Positions 1-6,440 are shown, counted from the stretch's first letter. The stretch: DNA of 6,615 nucleotides from an uncultured Clostridia bacterium (GCA_946535685.1 CAMNDR010000054.1:1-6615); one strand, 5' to 3'. Numbers and translations are program-made. Notes: generated by a model not told the origin, from the sequence alone.

Positions 1-577
1 GCGGCATGAACTCGATGTGCGTATAATGCATCTTCTGCATATAGGGCACCATCTGCTTTGCGAAGCTCACGTAATCCGGCACAGAATCGTCCGGATTGTG
101 CTTCCAGGAGTCCAGATGCACCTCGTAAATATTCATCGGCCGCTTGTACACTACGTGCTTTTTCTTTTCTTCAAACCACGCAGCATCCTGCCATTCGTAG
201 GAGCTTTCATAAATCTTGGAGGCAGTTGCAGGGCGTGTTTCAAAATGTGTTGCATAAGGGTCAGACTTCATGCGGATCTCGCCCTTCTGCGTCTCAATGC
301 TGTACTTGTAGGCGTCAAACTGGGCAAGGCCGGAGATCGTAGTCTCCCAGATGCCGTCCGCAATGATCATCATCGGATTTGCTTCACGGCTCCAGCCATT
401 GAAATCACCAACAACCGAGATGCTGACAGCATTCGGTGCCCACACACGGAAGCGGTATTTCTTCTCACCGTTTTCCGTCACAGAGTGTACACCGAAGAAC
501 TTATAGCTCTCGTTGTTTTTTCCCTGATAGAATAAATATAACGGAAAATCATTCGGGTTGCTTGTAGTAGAATTCAT
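1..577 (-). CDS. glgB: 1,4-alpha-glucan branching enzyme, N-terminal part (runs off the left edge)
   Basis: Only the first 192 codons lie in the window; the 3' part is cut off at base 1. The enzyme makes the alpha-1,6 branches of glycogen in the cytosol. Residues about 20-110 look like the N-terminal CBM48 beta-sandwich, with a YRFRVWAPNA stretch followed by a GDFNGW motif (about 57-62). A linker leads to RPMNIYEVHLDSW at about 146-158, the entry strand of the GH13 barrel, and to YTHIEFMP at the edge. The catalytic residues lie beyond the window. The ATG at 575-577 is chosen because an AAAGGGGG ribosome site sits 8 nt upstream and homologous branching enzymes begin with a similarly short lead. 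The gene lies 131 bp downstream of spoIIE on the same strand and has its own promoter at 602-630. Other CBM48-GH13 enzymes (isoamylase, pullulanase) are less likely given the barrel-entry motif. Confidence 0.93.
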   Translation of the reverse strand, partial: MNSTTSNPNDFPLYLFYQGKNNESYKFFGVHSVTENGEKKYRFRVWAPNAVSISVVGDFNGWSREANPMMIIADGIWETTISGLAQFDAYKYSIETQKGEIRMKSDPYATHFETRPATASKIYESSYEWQDAAWFEEKKKHVVYKRPMNIYEVHLDSWKHNPDDSVPDYVSFAKQMVPYMQKMHYTHIEFMP

Positions 578-601
578 AGCGTTAACCCCCTTTATACTTC
601 T

Positions 602-630
602 ATTTTAACAGAAAATTAAAGTTGTTGCAA
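602..630 (-). promoter_or_regulatory. Sigma-A-type promoter for glgB, with extended -10
   Basis: On the minus strand, TTGCAA (625-630) and TAAAAT (602-607) are separated by exactly 17 bp. A TG one base before the -10 makes it an extended -10 element. Transcription would start near 595, giving a leader of about 18 nt that contains the glgB ribosome site. The surrounding gap (578-708) is strikingly AT-rich against the GC-rich coding DNA. I saw no convincing sigma-E, sigma-F or sigma-G element. Assignment is by eye. Confidence 0.7.
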
Positions 631-708
631 GCCTTTTCCAAAAGCGTGTCAAAAATTCATAGGGTGTGATAATTTGGACAGCTATTTTTTGTTTACTTTT
701 AACAAATT

Positions 709-2988
709 TTACGATGGTGATACGGCAAACTGTCTGCTTTGATAGGCTGACTCTCTGTCGCTTTTTGTCAATTCTGACGAATTTTCAGTCATGACACTTG
801 CGGCGATCACAGTCATATCATCCCGTACAGATCCGCCGTGAAAAACAGATGCTTTCTCACAGATGCTGCGTGTGAGCTGCTGCAGGGAGATCCCCTGCTG
901 CAGGAGCTGACGGATATAAGGGTACTCCCCTTCGCTGATCCCGTCAGACAGCATGATAATTCTGTCACCGGAAAGCCCATAGATCTGCTTTACGGAAGCC
1001 TTGGCATCCGGAACGATCCCCGCCGGGAAACTCCTCGATGCGATGCGGTGAACCTTTGTCCGCCGGCAGAGCAGTGTTGCTGCGGCGCCAGCTTTATACA
1101 GTGTAATAACACCGGTATCGCCATGCAGTCTGCAAATATCCAACGTAGCGAAATTTTCTGTATTCGTCTCTGTTAAAAGCAGGATATTGACCAGGCGGAT
1201 GGCTGTTTCCGGCGGCATGCCGCTGCAGATCATACGCCGCAGCGTCCGCACCGCGATCCTCGCAGCCAAAGAAGCAGCGTTGCCGCTTCCCATGCCGTCA
1301 GACAGCACGAGGTAGCTGTTCCCTGCCCCATCGGTAAATCCATCCGCCTGATCGCCGCAGTGGGCGCAGCCGGGAGAATTGACACTATGGATCTCGTATG
1401 CCAACCGGTAGACCGGTTTTTCATACAGGCAGATCCGCTGCCCTGTTTCCTTTCCCGTAAGCTGCATGGTCTCCAGTCGGACACCAAGTCGTTCCTGTAA
1501 AAGCTCTGTCAGCGCAGCAAGAGGGAGCTCAGGCTGCCTGGTGTAGATCTCCGCCATATAGCGTCCGCTTGCAAGACGGTAGACACAGGCGCTCACCGAT
1601 GTGATCGACAGCCTTTTCAGGAGGCTCTGCAGCAGGCGTGTTTCCGCCGGGCAATCTGTCAGCGGCTCCTCTGCGGAGTCTGATACAACACTACGCAAAA
1701 GCTGCAGATAAGCGAGCATCACGCTTCGCTCCTGCATCAGATGGACTCGCTGCATTTCAAAGAGAGCAGTGGATCTGGCGCATTCTGCGGCAGCGCCTGC
1801 CAGTTCTGTATGACGGACGCATTGACTCAGCGACTGCGGCAGCGGTCTGCGGTACGGTGCATGTTCAAGCTGCAGAAATGCCTGCTCCGTGACAGAGCTG
1901 CGGGTGCGCCAGCATTCATCGTACTTTCCGCATCCGCCGCACATCCTCTGACGAAGCTGCTCGGCAATGCTCTCAGGCTCCGGCAGGGACAGACGCTCCA
2001 TGACAGCGCACGCTTCATCCTCAAGCTCCTGCAGCATGCTGCCTAAAAAGGACGCATGCATTGAGGGAGCTGAACGGCCGTTGGCTTCCTCGGATACAAA
2101 ATAGCGGAAAAATTCGATATGCGAAAACAATCCGTAAAGCACGCATGCGGCCACCAGCTCCACTGCAGTCCGCATCAGCTCCATACTGCTGTCAAGCACC
2201 GCACTGCTCAGTCCTTCCATCAGGAAAAAGGCAGGAATAAACAGGGCATTCGGAAGACCGGAAAGATAGCCCATCAGCATCGCTGTTACCGGCAGAAAGA
2301 GCACAGGCATCCCGAGCTTTACACTGCAGAATGTCACACCGCAGGCGGTCAGAGCGCCGCAAAGCGTGCCGCCGTATTGACGAAGCTGTCTGGCGCAGAG
2401 CAGCGAAGCTGCTGTACCGATCGCCCGGCCGATATTGCAGAATGCCGTGTCGATCCCGCAAAGTGCCGTAATACACAGAAGATAGCAGATCGCAAAGGTA
2501 AAGCTCCGTCCGGCGTGCATGGAGATCCTCCTGCGCTCCCGCATCGCTTTCGCCGCATCGCCAATAAAATAAGCAGCGATCCCCGTCAGCAGTGATTCGA
2601 GGATATACAGCGGCAAGTGCTTTCCCTGTGTAAACACAAGATCCAGCACTGCCCCTGCAATGATGCAGCAGAATACTGTTATGATACTCAGCACATGCGG
2701 CTTTTGCAGATCATGCAGAAGGATCCTGCTGCAAACGATCACGGTCAGACAGCCGAGCAGGAACTGCATCTCTGCCGGCGCACCGGTCAGCATATAAGCC
2801 GTCAGAGCACCGAACAGGATCGCAAATGCATACAGCGGCGGGCATACACCCGCAAGGGCTGCAGCAAGCGGGGAAACCACACCGCTGATCCTCCCGACCG
2901 ACAGTAAAAATCCCCCTCCCACAGCAGTCAGTGTCCGCAGTATCACCAGAACTGGTTCGCTGCGGAGAAGTTGCCGGATAGTTTTCAT
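709..2988 (-). CDS. spoIIE: Stage II sporulation protein E, membrane PP2C-type phosphatase
   Basis: In the known family, SpoIIE sits at the polar septum, interacts with FtsZ and dephosphorylates the anti-anti-sigma factor SpoIIAA, releasing sigma-F in the forespore. The 759-residue product is slightly shorter than the B. subtilis protein (about 827). Residues about 12-295 are a run of roughly ten hydrophobic segments. A cytosolic middle region follows, with a cysteine cluster C350-x2-C353-x5-C359-W360. The C-terminal half of the soluble part is a PP2C domain: GD at 545-546, SDGMGSG at 563-569, a second SDG with D682, and the RDDMTV signature with D723-D724; the acidic residues fit the Mn-binding set. 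The ATG at 2986-2988 is chosen over an in-frame ATG at 3037-3039 because AAAGGAG lies 9 nt before it, and the upstream ATG falls between the -10 and the predicted transcript start. A polar tail of about 26 residues follows the last conserved motif. The gene has its own promoter and is followed by glgB. Confidence 0.95.
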   Translation of the reverse strand: MKTIRQLLRSEPVLVILRTLTAVGGGFLLSVGRISGVVSPLAAALAGVCPPLYAFAILFGALTAYMLTGAPAEMQFLLGCLTVIVCSRILLHDLQKPHVLSIITVFCCIIAGAVLDLVFTQGKHLPLYILESLLTGIAAYFIGDAAKAMRERRRISMHAGRSFTFAICYLLCITALCGIDTAFCNIGRAIGTAASLLCARQLRQYGGTLCGALTACGVTFCSVKLGMPVLFLPVTAMLMGYLSGLPNALFIPAFFLMEGLSSAVLDSSMELMRTAVELVAACVLYGLFSHIEFFRYFVSEEANGRSAPSMHASFLGSMLQELEDEACAVMERLSLPEPESIAEQLRQRMCGGCGKYDECWRTRSSVTEQAFLQLEHAPYRRPLPQSLSQCVRHTELAGAAAECARSTALFEMQRVHLMQERSVMLAYLQLLRSVVSDSAEEPLTDCPAETRLLQSLLKRLSITSVSACVYRLASGRYMAEIYTRQPELPLAALTELLQERLGVRLETMQLTGKETGQRICLYEKPVYRLAYEIHSVNSPGCAHCGDQADGFTDGAGNSYLVLSDGMGSGNAASLAARIAVRTLRRMICSGMPPETAIRLVNILLLTETNTENFATLDICRLHGDTGVITLYKAGAAATLLCRRTKVHRIASRSFPAGIVPDAKASVKQIYGLSGDRIIMLSDGISEGEYPYIRQLLQQGISLQQLTRSICEKASVFHGGSVRDDMTVIAASVMTENSSELTKSDRESAYQSRQFAVSPS

Positions 2989-3016
2989 GATCACTCTCTC
3001 CTTTATCTGTTCTTCC

Positions 3017-3032
3017 CGGCAGAATGCTGCCG
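3017..3032 (-). other. Short perfect stem-loop in the spoIIE leader
   Basis: CGGCAG and CTGCCG form a perfect 6-bp stem around a 4-nt CATT loop. If transcription starts near 3035 the hairpin is at about +4 to +19, essentially at the 5' end of the mRNA and about 28 nt before the start codon, outside the ribosome site. 5'-terminal stem-loops can stabilise transcripts. That role here is inference. Confidence 0.5.
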
Positions 3033-3041
3033 TATACATTC

Positions 3042-3075
3042 ATTATACCAGAAAAGGAGAAGAAGTTTTGTCAAA
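3042..3075 (-). promoter_or_regulatory. spoIIE promoter: -35 and -10 with 21-bp spacer, Spo0A-box-like heptamer
   Basis: The minus strand carries a perfect TTGACA (3069-3074) and a perfect TATAAT (3042-3047) separated by 21 bp, too far for a normal sigma-A promoter. No -35 match exists at 16-18 bp. The heptamer TTTGACA (3069-3075) overlaps the -35 and matches 6 of 7 bases of the 0A box TTCGACA. In B. subtilis, spoIIG and spoIIE promoters are known for 21-22 bp spacers and direct activation by phosphorylated Spo0A, so the layout matches the gene it precedes. TGG before the -10 also gives an extended -10, which might allow activity without the -35. Predicted start is near 3035. Confidence 0.72.
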
Positions 3076-3080
3076 CGGCA

Positions 3081-3145
3081 GTGCAGTTTCCTGCGTCTTT
3101 GTTGGCGGTCTGTGCTATTTCCTGCGAACAGTCCGGTTTCCGGCC
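3081..3145 (-). repeat. Iterated GCAGGAAA-type motif upstream of the spoIIE promoter
   Basis: Two 15-bp direct repeats at 3081-3095 and 3112-3126 share 13 of 15 bases and are offset by 31 bp, about three helical turns. A third, degenerate copy lies at 3131-3145. On the minus strand they read GCAGGAAACTGCAC, GCAGGAAATAGCAC and GCCGGAAACCGGAC. Copies one and three are themselves small inverted repeats around a GAAA or AAA centre. The nearest copy ends six bases from the spoIIE -35 region, so regulator binding sites are possible. Whether the motif recurs elsewhere cannot be judged here. Confidence 0.45.
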
Positions 3146-3160
3146 ATAAAGCACCGTCAG

Positions 3161-3188
3161 AGGATAGCGCCCTCTGTGCGGGTATCCT
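3161..3188 (-). other. Stem-loop just after the nucleoside phosphorylase stop, possible weak terminator
   Basis: AGGATA (3183-3188) pairs with TATCCT (3161-3166), and an inner 3-bp GCG/CGC stem is separated from it by a small internal loop, giving about 9 bp around a 7-nt loop. It starts one base after the phosphorylase stop codon, where a terminator or 3'-end protecting hairpin would be expected. The following bases on the minus strand have no real T-run, only TGCTTTAT further on, so it is at best a poor intrinsic terminator. Read-through into spoIIE is possible. Confidence 0.4.
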
Positions 3189-3189
3189 G

Positions 3190-3957
3190 TTATAGGTTCA
3201 TGACGGCCTCCATACACAGTCTGAGTGCAAACTCCACGGACGCTCTGCCCCAACCCCGCTGATCGTAGTGCTCGGCATCGGCAAGTGTATCTGCCGTGAA
3301 CAAGAGTGATCCCCAGACGGCACCTCTGCGCTGCGCACAGGCAGCTAAAGCGGCACATTCCATCTCGACGACGGAACAGCCCTCGCTGCGCCGATAGGCT
3401 ACCAGATCTCCGGTCTCACGGAAATAGCCGTCGGTGGACCATGTCACTACCTCGGAATATGGCAGATGATGCGCTTCGAGCGTATAACGGATGGCGGCAC
3501 GAGCTGTTTCGGAGACCTCGACATATCGCTCCGGCGGAAGGTAATGATAGGAAGTCCCCTCATCCCGGAGCGCTTTCTTCGGGATCAGAAAGGCATTCTC
3601 TTCCATGGGCACCAAAACGCCGCAGGATCCGCCGCTGATGATCTTTTTCACGCCGCAGGCAATCAGACAATCCAGCAGCATTGCCGCAGATGGTGCCCCG
3701 ACGGGCGCTTCCACCAGACAGATCTGCTGCCCGTTTTCTTCCAGCACATAGAACGGATACGTTTTGGAGATCGTGATAAACTGATCCGCCACGGCTGCAT
3801 GATGCGCTTGTGCATACTGATCCACCGCATCCCCGAGAAAGACAAAGACAGCTCTCTCCGGCAGCTGCAGCTCTTTGTGTTCATGATCGGGCTGGAACAG
3901 TGCATGGGGATCCGGATCATACTCGAGGATGGGAAGTGCATGTTTCTGAATCGGCAT
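3190..3957 (-). CDS. Nucleoside phosphorylase family protein (PNP/UDP superfamily)
   Basis: The 255-residue cytosolic protein matches the PNP/UDP phosphorylase fold family (PF01048), whose members cleave nucleosides to base and ribose-1-phosphate. Visible landmarks in order are FLGD at 40-43, APVGAPSAA at 84-92, GGSCGVL at 109-115, RDEGTSYHYLPP at 131-142, WSTDGYFRET at 173-182 and VVEMECAAL at 196-204; the EME at 198-200 corresponds to the ribose-binding pair of uridine phosphorylase. Two arginines that bind phosphate in E. coli uridine phosphorylase (in its GDPDR and LRIGT motifs) appear to be replaced, so substrate and even phosphorolysis are uncertain. The ATG at 3955-3957 is preferred since GAGGG lies 7 nt upstream; the ATG at 3961-3963 sits almost on the ribosome site. 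It follows rsmA by 2 nt, so translation is probably coupled. A nucleosidase-like activity is the main alternative. Confidence 0.88.
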   Translation of the reverse strand: MPIQKHALPILEYDPDPHALFQPDHEHKELQLPERAVFVFLGDAVDQYAQAHHAAVADQFITISKTYPFYVLEENGQQICLVEAPVGAPSAAMLLDCLIACGVKKIISGGSCGVLVPMEENAFLIPKKALRDEGTSYHYLPPERYVEVSETARAAIRYTLEAHHLPYSEVVTWSTDGYFRETGDLVAYRRSEGCSVVEMECAALAACAQRRGAVWGSLLFTADTLADAEHYDQRGWGRASVEFALRLCMEAVMNL

Positions 3958-3959
3958 GG

Positions 3960-4835
3960 TCATTCCCTCTTTTCGTCAATATGATGATACAGCGCTTCGG
4001 CAAGTGCCGCAAGGGACGGCATATCCAGCGATTCGATCCGGACTGAGGGTGCGATCCCTGCCTCCTCAAAGACCATCTGCATTTCCTGCTTTGCGATGCC
4101 GAAGCTCCCGGCGAGTACGCCGCAGAGCTGTTTGCGGCGCTGAGAGAAGCCTGCCCTGATCATCCGGAAGAACAGCGCTTCATCCGTGATCTGCCACGGA
4201 CGCTGCGCATGCAGACGGATCTGGATCACGGCGGAATCCACATTCGGTGCCGGCATGAATGAACCCCTTGCGACATCGAACAGCTTCTCTGCAGTGCCAT
4301 AATACGCAACGGCAACAGAAACTGCCCCTGCTTCCCGGGAGCCGATCGGCGCACAAAGCCGCACAGCGGCTTCCTTCTGCACCATGACTGTGATCGTTTC
4401 GACCGGGAGCTTTTCCTCTAACAGACGCATGATGAGCGGCGAAGTGATATAATACGGGAGATTTGCACAGACAGCGACACGCAGCCCTGCAAATTCCTCC
4501 CGGATCAGACCGGCAAGGTCATATTCCATCGCATCACCGTGGATGACATGGATATTGTCAAATTCCGCAAGCGTCTCATCAAGGATCGGGAACAGCCGGT
4601 CATCGAGCTCCACTGCTGTGACCTTATCGGCACGTTTTGCGAGCTCCGCCGTCAGTGTTCCAATGCCGGTGCCAATTTCGAGGATGCCGAAGCCGGGCGC
4701 TGCATTGCCCATCTCTGCAATGCGGGGGCAGACGGTCGGATTGACCAGGAAATTCTGCCCAAGTGATTTGGAAAAATGGAAGCCGTGGCGTTCCAGAAGT
4801 TCCCTGACATAGCCAATATCCGTCAGCCTTTCCAT
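3960..4835 (-). CDS. rsmA: 16S rRNA (adenine1518-N6/adenine1519-N6)-dimethyltransferase
   Basis: RsmA (KsgA) uses S-adenosylmethionine to dimethylate two adjacent adenines in the 3'-terminal helix 45 of 16S rRNA during late small-subunit assembly; loss gives kasugamycin resistance in many bacteria. The 291-residue length is usual. Signatures are SLGQNFL at 24-30, the SAM-binding EIGTGIGTLT at 53-62, acidic E76 after the next strand (VTAVELDD), GDAM at 100-103, the target-adenine motif NLPYYITSP at 125-133, FMPAPNVDSAVI at 193-204 and FSQRRKQL at 230-237. The ATG at 4833-4835 is chosen because GGGAGGA lies about 5 nt upstream and homologues start just before this point; the 33 codons reading further upstream overlap the preceding gene and have no family match. 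The start overlaps the preceding oxidoreductase gene by 13 bp, and the stop abuts the phosphorylase gene, which indicates an operon. Confidence 0.97.
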   Translation of the reverse strand: MERLTDIGYVRELLERHGFHFSKSLGQNFLVNPTVCPRIAEMGNAAPGFGILEIGTGIGTLTAELAKRADKVTAVELDDRLFPILDETLAEFDNIHVIHGDAMEYDLAGLIREEFAGLRVAVCANLPYYITSPLIMRLLEEKLPVETITVMVQKEAAVRLCAPIGSREAGAVSVAVAYYGTAEKLFDVARGSFMPAPNVDSAVIQIRLHAQRPWQITDEALFFRMIRAGFSQRRKQLCGVLAGSFGIAKQEMQMVFEEAGIAPSVRIESLDMPSLAALAEALYHHIDEKRE

Positions 4836-6427
4836 ATGGTTCCTCCCAACTGCGTTAAAATTGCTTCTGCACAGCGGATGCCGTCCGCTGCTGCCGATGT
4901 GATACCGCCTGCATAGCCTGCGCCCTCGCCGCATGGATACAGTCCCTGCGCACCCGTGCTGCAGAGATCCTCTCCACGGAGGATGCGTACCGGCGATGAG
5001 CTGCGGGATTCCACACCCGTCAGGAGCGCATCCGGATCTGCAAATCCATGCAGGCGCTTGTTCATCTCCGGGATGCCAAGCCGCAGCGTTTCACAGACAT
5101 AGCCCGGCAGATAGCGATCCGGAGATGCAAACGAAGTTCCCGGCGTATAGGTCGGCATGATCTTGCCGAAATGATCCGACTGGTGATGCTGCAGAAAATC
5201 CTCCAAACGGGTCACGGGCGCTGCATATCCGCCGCCGCCCGCAAGATAGGCTTTTTCTTCGATTTCACGCTGCAGCGCAACACCTGCCAGCGGATGCGCA
5301 CTGCCGAAATCTGCCGGCGTGATGCCGACGAGCAGCGCACTGTTCGCATTCCGTCCGTCACGGGCAAAGCAGCTCATGCCGTTGACCGCAAGACGACGCT
5401 CCTCTGAGGAAGCCGCCACGACCTCGCCGCCGGGACACATGCAGAAGGTGTACAGGCTGCGGCCGTTGTTCAGATGAACAGCGAGCTTATAATCTGCAGC
5501 ACCGAGCTTTGGATGGCCGGCAAATTTCCCGTAAAGTGCCCTGTCGATATCTGCCTGCAGATGTTCGATGCGTACACCGATCGCAAAAGGCTTCTGCGCC
5601 ATCGGAAGCCCCTGTGCATGGAGCTGATGAAATGTATCCCGTGCGCTGTGGCCGACCGCCAGCACGGCATGGCTGCAGGAAAGCTCCTGCATCTGTCCTG
5701 ACTGTTCGTAGCGAATGCCCTGCAGAGCGCCGTTTTCAAGGATACAATCCATAAACTTTGCGCCAAATCGGATCTCTCCGCCCATGCGCTCGATCAGCTT
5801 CCGCAACTGCCGGACAGTCCCCTGCAGACGGTCGGTGCCGATGTGCGGTTTCGCCTGCCAGAGGATCTCCTCCGGTGCCCCGCACTGCACAAAAGTCTCT
5901 AAGATGAAGCGAATATGCGGATCCTTGATGCCGGTGTGGAGCTTGCCGTCGGAAAATGTCCCGGCGCCGCCTTCGCCGAACTGAATATTGCTCTCCGGCA
6001 TGAGAATACCGCTGCTTCGGAATGCCGCCACATGCGCTGCCCGCTCCTCGACCGGGCAGCCACGCTCCAGCACAATCGGACGCAGGCCAGCCTTCGCAAG
6101 GATATACGCTGCAAACATGCCGCCGGGGCCAAAGCCGATGACGACCGGGCGCTGCGGACTGCGGCTGATCGGCACACGATAGGCCTTTTCTGTCACTGCC
6201 TGCACATCCTTGTCCGTCCGTTTCAGCAGCCGCTGCTCTCCGTCGGCTTTTACATCAACTGTGAGCAGAAATGTAATGCTGTCCTTCTTCCGGGCATCGA
6301 CCGAGCGCTTGCGCAGGTGGACCGACCTGATCTGTTTTTCAGGAATGTGCAGCTTGCCTGCCACCTCCCGCCGCAGTGCTGCATCAGTATAGTCAAGCTG
6401 CATCCGCAGATTCTGTATGCGTATCAT
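4823..6427 (-). CDS. FAD-dependent dehydrogenase, COG2509-type oxidoreductase
   Basis: The 534-residue product matches a widespread but functionally unassigned family of FAD-dependent dehydrogenases. Residues 1-90 form an N-terminal domain with the family-typical RKRSVDARKKD segment (about 39-49). The dinucleotide-binding motif VVIGFGPGGMFAA is at 95-107, followed by a strand ending in E121, which would bind the ribose. GEGGAGTFSDGKL at 151-163, FCMCPGGEVVAASSE at 328-342, GVESRSSSPVR at 471-481 and the C-terminal flavin motif GLYPCGEGAGYAGGI at 495-509 are other landmarks. No transmembrane segment or signal peptide is seen, so it is probably cytosolic. The start ATG at 6425-6427 has AAAGGAG 5 nt upstream. 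It follows the BaiN-like flavoprotein gene by 13 bp and overlaps rsmA by 13 bp. The substrate cannot be told from sequence. Confidence 0.92.
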   Translation of the reverse strand: MIRIQNLRMQLDYTDAALRREVAGKLHIPEKQIRSVHLRKRSVDARKKDSITFLLTVDVKADGEQRLLKRTDKDVQAVTEKAYRVPISRSPQRPVVIGFGPGGMFAAYILAKAGLRPIVLERGCPVEERAAHVAAFRSSGILMPESNIQFGEGGAGTFSDGKLHTGIKDPHIRFILETFVQCGAPEEILWQAKPHIGTDRLQGTVRQLRKLIERMGGEIRFGAKFMDCILENGALQGIRYEQSGQMQELSCSHAVLAVGHSARDTFHQLHAQGLPMAQKPFAIGVRIEHLQADIDRALYGKFAGHPKLGAADYKLAVHLNNGRSLYTFCMCPGGEVVAASSEERRLAVNGMSCFARDGRNANSALLVGITPADFGSAHPLAGVALQREIEEKAYLAGGGGYAAPVTRLEDFLQHHQSDHFGKIMPTYTPGTSFASPDRYLPGYVCETLRLGIPEMNKRLHGFADPDALLTGVESRSSSPVRILRGEDLCSTGAQGLYPCGEGAGYAGGITSAAADGIRCAEAILTQLGGTIWKG

Positions 6428-6440
6428 GGAAACTCCTTTC

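Noticed and set aside
17..535. Long plus-strand open frame opposite glgB
   Set aside because: glgB on the minus strand has clear family motifs; the plus-strand peptide is its antisense shadow.
688..708. TTTGTT/AACAAA pairing after the spoIIE stop as a terminator
   Set aside because: The stem is short, nearly all A/T, and followed on the minus strand by A's rather than a T-run.
775..781. Perfect TGACGAA (0A box consensus) in the 3' end of spoIIE, with further copies near 1949 and 2370
   Set aside because: A degenerate 7-mer is expected several times by chance in 6.6 kb counting both strands, and these copies are inside coding DNA away from promoters.
875..908. Imperfect inverted repeat with two CTGCTGCAGG copies inside spoIIE
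   Set aside because: It is explained by repeated Leu-Gln-Gln codons, has mismatches and a poor loop, and lies within conserved phosphatase coding sequence.
3037..3039. Upstream in-frame ATG giving spoIIE 17 extra residues
   Set aside because: It falls between the -10 hexamer and the predicted transcript start and lacks a ribosome site; the ATG at 2986-2988 has a good one.
2971..3262. Plus-strand reading frames crossing the spoIIE upstream gap, with an AAAAGGAG stretch resembling a ribosome site before a TTG at 3068-3070
   Set aside because: The purine run is simply the complement of the pyrimidine-rich spacer of the spoIIE promoter, the frame runs into the antisense of the phosphorylase gene, and the peptide resembles no family I know.
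3071..3358. Minus-strand frame overlapping the 3' end of the phosphorylase gene and covering the gap
   Set aside because: It is out of frame with the phosphorylase, has no good ribosome site and its composition looks like shadow translation.
4836..4934. 33-codon N-terminal extension of rsmA
   Set aside because: The arginine-rich extension has no family match, lies inside the upstream oxidoreductase gene, and a strong ribosome site precedes the internal ATG at 4833-4835.
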